This document shows positions 1 to 8,911 of a stretch of DNA of 56,235 nt, piece after piece (positions within the stretch are counted from its first letter, which is position 1; every line of letters starts with the position of its first letter). Location: assembly GCA_028290825.1 (NCBI GenBank), contig JAQGJB010000062.1, positions 1 to 56,235 of the forward strand. The letters are read 5' to 3'. A model generated the notes under the pieces. The model did no database searches. It saw only the letters and a program-made list of their open reading frames with translations, and was not told the origin of the DNA. The translations under genes and the position numbers were made by a program. This stretch comes from Micavibrio sp. Lineage in GTDB: Bacteria > Pseudomonadota > Alphaproteobacteria > Micavibrionales > Micavibrionaceae.

Positions 1-570
1 ACCCAGCACCAGCGTTCACTGGGCGACATCTACGCCATGTTCGACAAGAAATTCAACAACCCGATGACGACGAAAACCCCTGCGCCACAGGACCGGACGC
101 TGGTTGCGGACAATAGCACCCAAAGCGAAACACCCGCCGATACCGCTTATCCCGTGCAATACGCGTCGAACTCGATCCTGCGCACCCTGCCCATGGCATC
201 GAACGTTCAGGACGGGGTGGATACAAATACACGCGCCAATGTCATCAGCATGCTGAACGATGACGACGGCACAGATGCCACCGCGCTCTACGAACTGCCG
301 CGGGCGAAGCCTATACCGCTGGGCATATCCGCCAACAGCCGAGTCGCCGACCCGGCACAATTGATGATGATGGCTCACGACACCCTGACCAGCACGGAAG
401 TGGCGCGCGCACGTGTGAACGCCAGTCTCGGATCGCACGGCCACGGCCATGCCGCCGCCAGCCGCCGCAACGCCGACACGGATGAGGCCGATGCGGACAA
501 GACCGTAAAGACCGCCATGGCTGAATCGCGCAACGGTTACATGAGCAGTTACCGCAGCCTGAACCAATAG
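1..570 (+). CDS. C-terminal part of an unrecognised protein (5' end outside window)
   Basis: The reading frame is open from the first base of the window to the TAG at 568-570 (189 codons), so the true start probably lies upstream; the ATG at 37 is in frame but has no Shine-Dalgarno sequence. I do not recognise the family. The visible part is polar, rich in Ala, Thr, Asp and Asn, with no membrane segment. A Gly/His/Ala stretch lies near residue 145 (GSHGHGHAAA) and the end is acidic then basic. The composition suggests a flexible tail rather than an enzyme core. A strong terminator follows 27 bases after the stop, which supports this being a real transcribed gene end. Confidence 0.6.
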   Translation, partial: TQHQRSLGDIYAMFDKKFNNPMTTKTPAPQDRTLVADNSTQSETPADTAYPVQYASNSILRTLPMASNVQDGVDTNTRANVISMLNDDDGTDATALYELPRAKPIPLGISANSRVADPAQLMMMAHDTLTSTEVARARVNASLGSHGHGHAAASRRNADTDEADADKTVKTAMAESRNGYMSSYRSLNQ

Positions 571-597
571 CTTTCCCCCAACCGAACCCATCACTTG

Positions 598-626
598 CGG
601 GACCGTAAAAGCGGTCCCGTTTTTTT
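598..626 (+). terminator. Rho-independent terminator
   Basis: An 8-bp stem (598-605 with 612-619, CGGGACCG/CGGTCCCG) with a 6-base loop is followed by seven T residues. It ends the transcript of the upstream partial gene. Confidence 0.9.
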
Positions 627-827
627 GTAATTACTTTATGATCAATCTCTAAAACACAGCCAGAATCAATCCTTTACAGATCTCAATTTCAGAACAAAAA
701 ATATTTATTAAAATATAGAAGTAATCATAAAACCATTATTGATGTATAAATTGAAATACAAAGCAAATATTATAAGTAATAAATGAATATTGTGATTTAA
801 CTTGTATTTAATTACTTATAGTTTTAT
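627..827. other. AT-rich intergenic island
   Basis: About 200 bases between a terminator and a strong promoter contain no credible gene on either strand. The stretch is strikingly AT-rich compared with its surroundings. Variants of the short words TAATTACTT and AAGTAAT recur near 630, 718, 774 and 810. It could act as an upstream promoter element or binding region for a nucleoid protein at the mini-gene at 890; that role is inference. Confidence 0.6.
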
Positions 828-856
828 TTGACATTCTACGACGCTATGGCTATATT
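828..856 (+). promoter_or_regulatory. Consensus sigma70-like promoter of the 50-aa mini-gene
   Basis: A perfect -35 box TTGACA (828-833) is separated by 17 bases from TATATT (851-856). The predicted transcription start is near 863, giving a leader of about 27 bases that carries an AGGAG ribosome binding site. It is the closest match to the sigma70 consensus seen in the window. Confidence 0.85.
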
Positions 857-889
857 GGTCTTGTAACAACGAGGCAAAAGGAGAATCAA

Positions 890-1042
890 ATGAATCTTCG
901 TCTTGGTTACTACAAGAATGACGCTCTGCGCCGCATGTTCCGAATCGCTGGTGCCGGGGGTTATGCTAAATCGACGGGAGTTGCACGCAAACGCATTAAT
1001 GCGCTGCTTTGGACCTACTGGGCGAAACCCAGCCCCGCCTAA
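890..1042 (+). CDS. Unrecognised basic 50-residue protein
   Basis: ATG at 890 and TAA at 1040-1042. The start is preceded by AAAAGGAG at 876-883, an excellent Shine-Dalgarno sequence with 6-base spacing, and by a consensus promoter. A hairpin terminator follows 27 bases after the stop. The peptide is strongly basic (about ten Arg/Lys and a single Asp). It starts MNLRLGYYKN, has a Gly/Ala turn in the middle (AGAGGYAKS) and an aromatic end (LLWTYWAKPSPA). It lacks a signal peptide or a clear membrane helix. I do not recognise the family; it is not an obvious DUF1127 protein. The complete set of expression signals makes it credible despite its size. A nucleic-acid-binding or membrane-active role is possible but unproven. 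Confidence 0.65.
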   Translation: MNLRLGYYKNDALRRMFRIAGAGGYAKSTGVARKRINALLWTYWAKPSPA

Positions 1043-1068
1043 CCCGCGGACTCGTTAAGCAAGAAGAA

Positions 1069-1100
1069 AAGGCACCCAGCTGATCATTGGGTGCCTTGTT
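1069..1100. terminator. Shared bidirectional terminator
   Basis: A 10-bp stem AAGGCACCCA (1069-1078) pairs with TGGGTGCCTT (1088-1097). T-rich sequence follows on the plus strand, and the A-rich stretch before the stem gives the T-tract on the minus strand. It separates the mini-gene from the convergent threonylcarbamoyl-AMP synthase gene, whose TGA stop lies in the hairpin loop. Confidence 0.8.
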
Positions 1101-2103
1101 TGTTGTGGGGGATCACAGATCCGGCCGCTGCGCGTTTCAATCGGTCATTGATCGCGATGCCGATGCCCTGGTTGGGAACATTCATGACTGCGATCCTCGC
1201 ATGCGCCGGCTTATCAAGCTCGCGCATCAGACGGAACAGGTTCGCCGCCGCTTCATACAGATCGCCCGTATCGCTTAAATTCCGCAGGCGCTCCGCCGGA
1301 AGATCCTTGGCAAACCCGCCGCCCTTCATCCCCATGAATTTCAGCGACCCGAAGGCGAGCAATGCCTCCCCCTCCTCAACATCCACAGCGTTCAGTCGCA
1401 TCGGAATGGACGGCGCATAATGTTTCAGCAACTGGCCCGGTGATTTCACATCATGCCCGTGATCGCCCAGGTCATAAGCAACAGGCCCGAGGATCGGGTG
1501 CAAGTCCTCCGCCGTCACCGCACCGGGGCGCAGGATCAGCGGCTTGGCGCCGGAGAGATCAAGAACGGTCGATTCGACGCCCACACTGGATGGCCCCGCC
1601 GCAAGGATAAAATCAACCGCATCACCAAGGGATTCCAGAACATGCTGCGGCGTGGTGGGTGAAATGCTCCCCGATTTATTGGCGCTTGGGGCCGCCACCG
1701 GCACACCTGCCGCTTTCAAAAGTTTGAGCGCCGCCGGATGCGCCGGAACCCGCACCGCCAGGGTCGGAAGGCCCGCACTGCAGAGATCGCTGACCGCGCA
1801 TCCGGGGCGGCGGGGAAGAATAATCGTCAGCGGCCCAGGCCAGAATTTATTCATCACGGCGCGGCTTGTTTCATTCATTTCAACCAGCAACGCGGCGCTT
1901 TCAATATCCGGCACATGCACGATCAGTGGATTGAAGGACGGCCGCCCCTTGGCCACGAAAATCTTCGCCACCGCGACACCGTCAAGCGCATTTGCGCCGA
2001 GGCCATAAATTGTCTCGGTGGGAAGCGCGACCAGGCCGCCGGCCTTTAAAATAGCTGCAGCCTCAAGAATAGCCTGATCGCTTGCCTGTTTAATAAGAAC
2101 CAT
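1084..2103 (-). CDS. sua5: L-threonylcarbamoyladenylate synthase (Sua5 type)
   Basis: This enzyme makes threonylcarbamoyl-AMP from Thr, bicarbonate and ATP, the first step of t6A37 formation in ANN-decoding tRNAs. The 339 residues give the long Sua5 form. An N-terminal YrdC domain carries ALPTETIYGLGANA near residue 26, the KGRPSFNPL motif near 52 and the PSANKSG loop near 139. A C-terminal Sua5 domain begins at about residue 220 (SPGQLLKHYAP). Its ATG directly follows the TAA of anmK with no intervening base and without a clear Shine-Dalgarno sequence, so translation is probably coupled. The stop codon sits inside a shared terminator loop. Confidence 0.93.
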   Translation of the reverse strand: MVLIKQASDQAILEAAAILKAGGLVALPTETIYGLGANALDGVAVAKIFVAKGRPSFNPLIVHVPDIESAALLVEMNETSRAVMNKFWPGPLTIILPRRPGCAVSDLCSAGLPTLAVRVPAHPAALKLLKAAGVPVAAPSANKSGSISPTTPQHVLESLGDAVDFILAAGPSSVGVESTVLDLSGAKPLILRPGAVTAEDLHPILGPVAYDLGDHGHDVKSPGQLLKHYAPSIPMRLNAVDVEEGEALLAFGSLKFMGMKGGGFAKDLPAERLRNLSDTGDLYEAAANLFRLMRELDKPAHARIAVMNVPNQGIGIAINDRLKRAAAGSVIPHNKQGTQ

Positions 2104-3189
2104 TTACGGCGACCATTTATGCCCGCCGGTGACCGGCTGCGGCACACGGGTCGTGCCCGGCTCAGACAGGTGCAGCCCCAGTTCGGACCGCACGGCGAGA
2201 TAGGCAAACCCCTCCGCCTCCATCGCATCGCCGTCAAGACCGAGATCGTCCACCGTCCCGACTGGCACGCCAAGCGCAGCCCTGAGCCACGCCATCATTG
2301 TTTTATTGTGACGCCCGCCACCCGTGACATACCAGGCCAGCGGTTGGCGCGGCAGATGCGCGCGCGACCTGGCGATCGATTCAACCGTGAACGCCGTCAG
2401 CGTCGCGGCGCCGTCTTCCAGGCTCAGACCCGCAACCGGCCGCGTCGTCCACTGATCCCGGTCGAGCGCTTTGGGCGGCGTGATATTGAAAAACGGATCG
2501 GCAAGATAAGAACCGAGAACCGCATGATCCACCTTCCCCTGCGCCGCGAACAGCCCGTCGTTGTCATACTCGCCGCGCTGGTTCGCCTTGACCCAGTCAT
2601 TGATCAGCGCACTCGCCGGACCTGTATCGAAGGCCAGCAGAACCGCATCATCGATATAGGTGACATTCGCCACACCGCCGAGGTTAAGGATCGCCACAGG
2701 CCTGGACAGGCCATGGGTCACCGCGCAGTGATAAAGCGGCAGGAACGGCGCGCCCTGCCCGCCCGCCTGCACATCGGCGCTGCGGAAATCGTTGATGACG
2801 GTAATGCCAGTTTCTTTGGCAAGCAAAGGTCCGTCACCGATCTGCCAGGTGAACCTGTTCGCCGGTTCATGAAAAATCGTCTGGCCGTGAAAACCGATCA
2901 GGTCGATATCCGCAGCCTGCAACCCGGTTTTCGCCAGCAATTTCTTCACCGCTTCGGCATGCGCCAGGGTCATGACCCGTTCGGCCATTTTCACCCGGCC
3001 ATCCGGGTCGGTTTTCAGCCCCAGACAGGCCCGCAACGCACCCCTTACCGCCTGCTCATAATCCTCGGTGTAAAAACCCAGGCGCTCCACATGCCCGTGC
3101 CCGTCCGTCCGGATCACGGCCGCGTCAATCCCGTCCAGGGAAGTGCCGGACATAAGGCCGATGGCCGTATAAAGTCTTGGTTTTTGCAT
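2104..3189 (-). CDS. anmK: Anhydro-N-acetylmuramic acid kinase
   Basis: AnmK phosphorylates and opens 1,6-anhydro-MurNAc to MurNAc-6-phosphate during cell-wall recycling in the cytoplasm. The 361-residue length is typical. The ATP-binding [13 protein letters not shown] signature is at residues 13-25, followed by [33 protein letters not shown] and the late TGGGRHN motif, all standard for the sugar-kinase/Hsp70/actin fold. The ATG at 3189 is preceded by AGGAAGAG. It is the first gene of a two-gene operon with sua5 and is divergent from tyrS. No other recycling gene is nearby. Confidence 0.95.
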   Translation of the reverse strand: MQKPRLYTAIGLMSGTSLDGIDAAVIRTDGHGHVERLGFYTEDYEQAVRGALRACLGLKTDPDGRVKMAERVMTLAHAEAVKKLLAKTGLQAADIDLIGFHGQTIFHEPANRFTWQIGDGPLLAKETGITVINDFRSADVQAGGQGAPFLPLYHCAVTHGLSRPVAILNLGGVANVTYIDDAVLLAFDTGPASALINDWVKANQRGEYDNDGLFAAQGKVDHAVLGSYLADPFFNITPPKALDRDQWTTRPVAGLSLEDGAATLTAFTVESIARSRAHLPRQPLAWYVTGGGRHNKTMMAWLRAALGVPVGTVDDLGLDGDAMEAEGFAYLAVRSELGLHLSEPGTTRVPQPVTGGHKWSP

Positions 3190-3205
3190 CTCTTCCTGCT
3201 ATCAC
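3177..3205 (+). promoter_or_regulatory. Candidate tyrS promoter
   Basis: TTGGTT (3177-3182), a 17-base spacer and TATCAC (3200-3205) with an extended TGC just before it. Transcription would start about 0-3 bases before the ATG at 3215, a near-leaderless arrangement. The -35 box lies within the first codons of the divergent anmK gene. Confidence 0.45.
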
Positions 3206-3214
3206 AAAATGATC

Positions 3215-4465
3215 ATGACGTACAAATCAGAATTCCTGAATATCCTAGACCAACGTGGCTTTATTCACCAGTGCAGTGATTTTGAAGGCCTCGACCAGAA
3301 GCTGATGGAGGGGGTTCAGTCCGCCTATACCGGCTATGACCCGACGGCGAAAAGTCTGCATGTCGGCCATATGATGTGGATGATGATGCTGCACTGGTTC
3401 CAGCAGGCAGAGCACAAACCGATTTTCCTCTCCGGCGGCGGCACCGCGATGATCGGCGACCCGACCTTCAAGGATAAAACCCGCCCGCTGCTCAGCCGCG
3501 AAGATATCGACGCAAATATTGAATCCATCAAACGCGGCTTCTCCCGCTACGCGAAATTCGGGGACGGCCCGACCGATGCAATTCTTGTGAACAATGCCGA
3601 CTGGCTGCTCAACATCAATTACATGGAATTCCTGCGCGATTACGGCACGCATTTCACCATCAACCGGATGATGACGTTCGACTCCGTCAAACTGCGTCTT
3701 GAACGCGAGCAACCTCTGACCTTCCTTGAATTCAACTACATGATCATGCAGGGCTATGATTTCGTCGAACTTCACCGCCGCTACGGCACCATCCTGCAGA
3801 TGGGCGGTTCCGATCAATGGGGCAACATGATTAACGGCGTCGAACTGGGCCGTAAAAAAGAAGGTTTCGGCCTTTTCACGCTGACCTGCCCATTGCTGAC
3901 CACCGCTTCCGGCGCAAAGATGGGGAAGACGGAGGGCGGCGCCGTCTGGCTCAACGCCGATCTCTTCAGCCCCTATGATTTCTGGCAATACTGGCGCAAT
4001 ACGGAAGACGCCGACGTCATCAAATTCATGAAACTCTTCACCACGATGAAGATGGATGAAATCGCCCGCATGGAAAAACTGCAGGGCTCGGAAATCAACG
4101 AAGCGAAAAAGATCCTTGCCTTCGAGGTCACCAAATTTGTTCATGGCGAGGAGGCAGCAACCGCCGCCGCAGAAACCGCGCGCAAAACCTTTGAACAGGG
4201 CGGCGTGGGCGACGATCTTCCGACCATTAATGTGGCGGCGGACCGCCTGAACGCCGGGGTGAGCGTTGTTGATCTTCTGGTCGAGGCCGGGCTTGCCGCA
4301 TCAAAGGGTGAAGCCAAGCGCCTGATTGAAGGCGGCGGTGCGAAATTCAACGACCAGCCCGTCACAACCCTCACCCATACGCTCGGCACGGCGGATATGA
4401 CCGCTGACGGCTATATCAAACTCTCTGCCGGGAAGAAGAAACATGCGTTGATCCGCGCCGCCTGA
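3215..4465 (+). CDS. tyrS: Tyrosyl-tRNA synthetase
   Basis: Class I synthetase charging tRNA-Tyr. The HIGH-equivalent HVGHM lies near residue 49, the KMSKS-equivalent is KMGKT, and the tyrosine pocket motif GGSDQWGN is present. An S4 RNA-binding domain forms the C-terminus ([19 protein letters not shown]). Length 416 aa, normal for the family. Two in-frame ATGs exist at 3209 and 3215, neither with a Shine-Dalgarno sequence. I prefer 3215 because a promoter-like pair places the transcript start there and MTYKSEFL matches where family members begin. It stands alone on the plus strand, divergent from anmK. Confidence 0.95.
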   Translation: MTYKSEFLNILDQRGFIHQCSDFEGLDQKLMEGVQSAYTGYDPTAKSLHVGHMMWMMMLHWFQQAEHKPIFLSGGGTAMIGDPTFKDKTRPLLSREDIDANIESIKRGFSRYAKFGDGPTDAILVNNADWLLNINYMEFLRDYGTHFTINRMMTFDSVKLRLEREQPLTFLEFNYMIMQGYDFVELHRRYGTILQMGGSDQWGNMINGVELGRKKEGFGLFTLTCPLLTTASGAKMGKTEGGAVWLNADLFSPYDFWQYWRNTEDADVIKFMKLFTTMKMDEIARMEKLQGSEINEAKKILAFEVTKFVHGEEAATAAAETARKTFEQGGVGDDLPTINVAADRLNAGVSVVDLLVEAGLAASKGEAKRLIEGGGAKFNDQPVTTLTHTLGTADMTADGYIKLSAGKKKHALIRAA

Positions 4466-4542
4466 GCCGGACTTGCGGTGTTTTCATAATTATAGTAAGC
4501 TTTCGCCAATATTTATCGATTTGGTGGCTGAAAGGTAAAACC

Positions 4543-5160
4543 ATGACCCGGATACACGATTTTCAGGCAGCCCTGCAGGCCCGTCGGAAAAAACTGTCAG
4601 CCCAGGCGGAAAACCCGTTGCTGGATTATACGGCCACCACCCGGGACCAGGCCCTGATGACCCGCCTGCATCAGGCGTTTGCCGATGCCCAGCTTTACGC
4701 CGTGGTTGACGATTTCGGCCCAGACCCACAAAGCGGTGACACAGTGCGCGGCTTTCATATCCTGAAATTCGCCGCCGATGTTAAATCGGAAGCCATTCCG
4801 TATGAGATGCCCGTTGCACATCATTTCTTGACCCGCGCGGACTTTGCCGGGCGTTTCTCGGGCACCGGCCATATGCTGCCGCACCCGGTGGACCATATGG
4901 TGCGGCATCATCAGGCCGCCTTGCGTGATCCCTTCGCCCCGGTGGAGGTTTACCGCCGTAATATTGAGAAGGTTGAAATCGTGTCGCGCGGCGGGCTTTA
5001 TTCAAGAACCGACATCAATTTGCGTTTTGCCGTGCAGACCGATGATTATGTGGTCACCCCGGTAGGGGGATTCCCCGATGTCCTGAGCCAAAAGGAAGCC
5101 TTCCTGCGGCTCAGGCGCATAACACCGGGCAGCCTGGCCCTGCGCCCTCTATACGGTTAA
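4543..5160 (+). CDS. Conserved-looking protein of unknown function
   Basis: A 205-residue soluble protein that I do not recognise. It has no signal peptide or membrane segment. Notable stretches are LDYTATTRDQALM near 27, a His-rich middle (PVAHHFLTRADF, HPVDHMVRHHQA) and a C-terminal half rich in beta-type sequence (YSRTDINLRFAVQTDDYVVTP). The His cluster could bind a metal, but no known site pattern is evident. The ATG is preceded by a weak AAAGG at 4531-4535. It lies between tyrS and the convergent AsmA-like gene, whose stop codon is one base away, and no terminator is visible between them. Confidence 0.7.
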   Translation: MTRIHDFQAALQARRKKLSAQAENPLLDYTATTRDQALMTRLHQAFADAQLYAVVDDFGPDPQSGDTVRGFHILKFAADVKSEAIPYEMPVAHHFLTRADFAGRFSGTGHMLPHPVDHMVRHHQAALRDPFAPVEVYRRNIEKVEIVSRGGLYSRTDINLRFAVQTDDYVVTPVGGFPDVLSQKEAFLRLRRITPGSLALRPLYG

Positions 5161-5161
5161 A

Positions 5162-8100
5162 TCATTCAAAGAAAATGCGGCGCAGGAAACCAGGCGTCAG
5201 GATGGAGAGCGGATTGACCGAGGTTTCAGGCTGCTTGGTCGGACCCCTGACCGTGTAGGTCGCGGCAAAAACCCCGCCTTTCGACCCGCCGGAAAGAATG
5301 TCGCCAATCAACGGAATACCGCTGAGGATATCGTTCACCAGCGATACGGGAACGATCGTTCCGTTGATATTCATCATATCGTCGACCCGGTCAACGGTAC
5401 CCTCAAAGGTCAGTCCCATGGAAGACCCGGAAGTTCTGCCGTCCTTTACGGCAAAGACATCACCGCCCTTTTTCTTGGTCCAGGTGAAATCGGATTCCAG
5501 GCGGCTGAATTCAATTCCGTCGCTGCCCAGCAACTGCAAAACCCCCGTCAGGCTGATCGCGTTGACAAGACGCGCCAGAACCGGGGCATTGACGACCTTG
5601 AAATTTGTAATTTCCGCCTTGCCGATGACGATTTTTTTATCGCCGCCCGGCACCGAAGCACCCTTCACTGCCAAAACACCGCCGCGTATATTTTCGTACA
5701 CATCAAAGGCCTGCAATGCGGCCCCCGCGTCACCGGCATCAACGGTCAGCGTCATTTTCTCGCCCGTGGGGTCCGGCTGATACCGGAAGATGAGGGACCC
5801 GCGCCCGACATTCGCATCGACATGCAGCAGGTTGGCGACCCCTTGGTTATCCATGCTGAAGGCGATCTTGGCGTTGTTGATCGCGTCGGTGGCGGAGGTG
5901 CGCATTTTATCGACCTCCACATTCGCCTTCAGCGCCGGACCGGAATAAGGCTCGTCCTTCTTGTCATTCTCAAGGAACGGGGTTGCGTCAAGAAACGCCC
6001 CCTTGATATTGATGGTCATCAGCTTGGCCGGCGTTACGGTGAAGCCGACCGCAACCTGCGTATCTTTCAATTTCGCCTTCGGCAACGTCCCGCCGGTAAG
6101 AAGGGATTCTTTTCCCGATTGCACGAACGTCATGCTGCCGTCCTCGACACTGGCATCCGGCGTTGTGACATTCAGTTTCTCGATCCTTGTAATCGCCCCG
6201 CCCTGCAGAATTGCCGTTGCCGTTACCTTCCCCGCAACGCCGGGAACCTTGACGTAATTCATCGGCTTGACCATTAATGTCGCGGGTGTGGCATCAACCT
6301 CTGTTTCGACTTGGGCCTTGCCGCCGCCGAAATCGGTATAGACGACCTTTGCCGGAACGGCCCCTGTCACCCACGACGCCAGATCGAGGCCGAATTTTTT
6401 CCGCAGCGGTTCGTCGGCGATGATATTGGCGACAACTTTCGCCGCATAATCCTTATCCTTTGATTCAAAATACTGGTCGAACGTGAAATTGGTATCGACG
6501 CCGTCCAGTTTGGCCTTGCCGTCGATTGCCACCTGCCGGTCCTTGACCTTCACATTGATCGGCCCGCCACTAACATCCAGATCATGCACCAGACCGGGCA
6601 GCAGGACATTCTGCATCTGCCCCGTTGCTTCAACATCTATCTTTTCCGCCGGGAGCACGGCAAGGGTTGGGAACTGGATATTGACCTTCAGTTTGGCCGT
6701 ACCCGCGACCTTCTCAATCGTCGTCGGAACCTTCACGAATATCGGCTCTTCGGAAATATATTTGATCAGCGTCTTTAATGGCCCCGCAACGTCGATATCA
6801 ATTGTCGCCTTGCCCACCGTTTTTCCAATCACGGTGTCGATGATGACCCTGCCCTCATTGACGGTCAGGTCGCCCATCGACCCCTTGCTGACATCAATGG
6901 TCAGGCGGTCATCGGCCATGCTGAATTTTCCATGACCGTCAGCATGTTCCAGCTTCATCATCGGCGCGCGGTAATCCACTGTCATATCGGAAAGATTAAA
7001 ATCCGCGTTCAGGTCGGCAAGCCTGACCTTCCATTTCATCTCATCGGGTTCGTCCTCGCGCGGCGCTTTAGCGGCGTCCAGAACGACATCGATCACGGCA
7101 TCATGAAGACGCCCCTTCGACAGGCGGTGCAACGCCCATTCCTCGGAAGGGTCTCCCTCAAGCACGGCGGGCCAGTATTCGGCGATACGTTCCTGCGGCA
7201 GATTTTTAACTTTGACTTTCAAGGGTGCATGAATGCCGCCCTCCGCCGCCTGCACTGCCGAACCGCTTAAGACGACACTGAAATCATCGGTAAAGACGAT
7301 CGGGCTGTCCAGCAGGGTGAAGGTTTTGGTGGCCGCAGCATATTCAAAATCAAGCGCCAGGCTTTTATAAGGAATGGGCTTTTTATAAACATCGGGAATG
7401 AGGATCAGTCCGTTATTGCTTTGCAGACTGGCCTGCATTCCTGTCAGATTCATACTGGAATCGATCTGCGCCCGCGCCTGACCGCTTAAGGATACGGTCT
7501 GTTCCTGCAGCCAGCTGAGGTCGGGGAGTTTTGACGCCACAAAAGATGCGCGCAGTTTATTGAGGCCGAGGCCGAAGGACAGGCTGCGCGACTCTTTCAG
7601 ATAAGCCGCCGTTAATTTCAACGCAGGCTCCGGCGACCGCGCACTCTCCAGCCACAACGAGGCAGAGGCACCAATAGCCTGTTCGCGCGGGCGGCTGATC
7701 GCCAGTTCAATTTTCGGCACCAGCCAGCTTTGCCCCAACACATGATCCTCGACCATCATCCGTGCGTCGCTGATCGCAATCATGCGCAGGGAGCGCAGGG
7801 GCCAGTCGCGCGGTATTTCAGACGCGGGGCGGGAAAGTTCATCAAGCAGGTCAAACAGCTCTATCCCCTTATCGGCGGGATCCTTGTCGGCCTTCTGGTC
7901 GAGGGCCAGGCGGACACGCCCGTCACTGTCGCGGATCAGCGTAATCAAAGGCGCCTGCACAATAATCGACCGCGGCTCAAGCTTGCCGATGAAAATAGCC
8001 GAACGCGAAAAGCTGACCTCCGCCGAACGCACCGACACGATCAGGCGATTTTGCTGCGTGTTGAGAAGCTGGATATTTTTAAGGCTGACCTCCGGCCGGG

Positions 8101-8335
8101 ATTCATCCTTGTCCCACCCCAGGTAAACCTCACCGATCCTGAGGGCCACGTTATGCGCCGGGTCGCTCAGTTCGCTCTCGATAAACTTTTTGGCAAAGCC
8201 GATCTCGATGGGACCCTGGCTGATCCTGAACATAATTGCCCCCGCCGCCAGCACAGCCAGAACCAGCAAAACCATCAGGCCTTCCAGCGCGACAAGAATC
8301 GTTTTATGCCGTAGTTTGAGGGGCTTCAATATCAT
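5162..8335 (-). CDS. Large AsmA-like (YhdP/DUF3971-type) envelope protein
   Basis: A 1057-residue protein of the AsmA/TamB superfamily. In that family an N-terminal inner-membrane anchor carries a long beta-rich periplasmic groove, and several members are linked to phospholipid transfer to the outer membrane. One membrane helix occupies about residues 15-37, after a basic start. The rest is repetitive beta-strand sequence. The end has the typical AsmA-like C-terminal region (GITFEGTVDRVDDMMNINGT-like strand pairs, then VSLVNDILSGIPLIGDIL and TYTVRGPTKQPETSVNPLS). The length and this tail resemble YhdP more than AsmA. It is a single gene, divergent from bcp and nearly touching the convergent gene at 5160. 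Confidence 0.85.
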   Translation of the reverse strand: MILKPLKLRHKTILVALEGLMVLLVLAVLAAGAIMFRISQGPIEIGFAKKFIESELSDPAHNVALRIGEVYLGWDKDESRPEVSLKNIQLLNTQQNRLIVSVRSAEVSFSRSAIFIGKLEPRSIIVQAPLITLIRDSDGRVRLALDQKADKDPADKGIELFDLLDELSRPASEIPRDWPLRSLRMIAISDARMMVEDHVLGQSWLVPKIELAISRPREQAIGASASLWLESARSPEPALKLTAAYLKESRSLSFGLGLNKLRASFVASKLPDLSWLQEQTVSLSGQARAQIDSSMNLTGMQASLQSNNGLILIPDVYKKPIPYKSLALDFEYAAATKTFTLLDSPIVFTDDFSVVLSGSAVQAAEGGIHAPLKVKVKNLPQERIAEYWPAVLEGDPSEEWALHRLSKGRLHDAVIDVVLDAAKAPREDEPDEMKWKVRLADLNADFNLSDMTVDYRAPMMKLEHADGHGKFSMADDRLTIDVSKGSMGDLTVNEGRVIIDTVIGKTVGKATIDIDVAGPLKTLIKYISEEPIFVKVPTTIEKVAGTAKLKVNIQFPTLAVLPAEKIDVEATGQMQNVLLPGLVHDLDVSGGPINVKVKDRQVAIDGKAKLDGVDTNFTFDQYFESKDKDYAAKVVANIIADEPLRKKFGLDLASWVTGAVPAKVVYTDFGGGKAQVETEVDATPATLMVKPMNYVKVPGVAGKVTATAILQGGAITRIEKLNVTTPDASVEDGSMTFVQSGKESLLTGGTLPKAKLKDTQVAVGFTVTPAKLMTINIKGAFLDATPFLENDKKDEPYSGPALKANVEVDKMRTSATDAINNAKIAFSMDNQGVANLLHVDANVGRGSLIFRYQPDPTGEKMTLTVDAGDAGAALQAFDVYENIRGGVLAVKGASVPGGDKKIVIGKAEITNFKVVNAPVLARLVNAISLTGVLQLLGSDGIEFSRLESDFTWTKKKGGDVFAVKDGRTSGSSMGLTFEGTVDRVDDMMNINGTIVPVSLVNDILSGIPLIGDILSGGSKGGVFAATYTVRGPTKQPETSVNPLSILTPGFLRRIFFE

Positions 8336-8344
8336 TGAATAGTT

Positions 8345-8371
8345 TTGCCACGCGGGCGGACAGGGTACAAT
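8345..8371 (+). promoter_or_regulatory. Candidate bcp promoter
   Basis: A TTGCCA box (8345-8350) is followed after 15 bases by TACAAT (8366-8371); reading the -35 one base earlier gives a 16-base spacer. The -10 box is good and the spacing short. A leader of about 27 bases with AAGGAG precedes the bcp start. Confidence 0.45.
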
Positions 8372-8404
8372 CCCCGACCGCCAATACCATAAGGAGTTAA
8401 CGCA

Positions 8405-8869
8405 ATGCCCGAGCTAAAAGAAGGTTCCAAAGCCCCGGATTTCACCCTGCCCGCTTCGGGTGGAGAAACCATCAGCCTGAAGGATTTTAAAGGCAAAAAA
8501 GTGGTGCTATATTTTTATCCGAAGGACGACACACCGGGCTGCACCACCCAGGCCTGCACGTTTAACGATAACCTGCCGAAATTCAAAAAAATGAAGGCGG
8601 TGATTCTCGGCGTCTCAAAAGACAGCGTGAAGAAGCATGACAAATTCGCTGAGAAATTCGGCCTTACCTTCCCGCTGCTTTCCGACGAGGTGGGGACCAT
8701 GCTGGAGAAATACGGCGTCTGGGTCGAGAAAAGCATGTATGGCAAAAAATACATGGGCATCGACCGTTCAACCTTCCTGATCAATGAGGACGGAAAAATC
8801 GGAAAGATCTGGCGCAAGGTCAAAGTGCCGGGCCATGTCGAGGAAGTGATGGAAGCAGTCAACGCATGA
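8405..8869 (+). CDS. bcp: Thioredoxin-dependent thiol peroxidase (Bcp/PrxQ)
   Basis: A peroxiredoxin of the Bcp/PrxQ class that reduces H2O2 and organic hydroperoxides using thioredoxin. The 154 residues are typical. The active-site segment [15 protein letters not shown] holds the peroxidatic Cys46 and the resolving Cys51 on the same helix, as in PrxQ enzymes with an intramolecular disulfide. [18 protein letters not shown] and PLLSDE also match the fold. ATG at 8405 with AAGGAG seven bases upstream is an unambiguous start. A shared terminator separates it from the convergent hydrolase gene. Confidence 0.96.
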   Translation: MPELKEGSKAPDFTLPASGGETISLKDFKGKKVVLYFYPKDDTPGCTTQACTFNDNLPKFKKMKAVILGVSKDSVKKHDKFAEKFGLTFPLLSDEVGTMLEKYGVWVEKSMYGKKYMGIDRSTFLINEDGKIGKIWRKVKVPGHVEEVMEAVNA

Positions 8870-8880
8870 AGCATAAGAAA

Positions 8881-8909
8881 AAGCCGGTCATCAAGACCGG
8901 CTTTTTTTG
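8881..8909. terminator. Bidirectional terminator between bcp and a hydrolase gene
   Basis: A 9-bp stem AAGCCGGTC (8881-8889) pairs with GACCGGCTT (8895-8903), with a 5-base loop, an A-run before and a T-run after. It serves both convergent genes. Confidence 0.92.
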
Positions 8910-8911
8910 AA

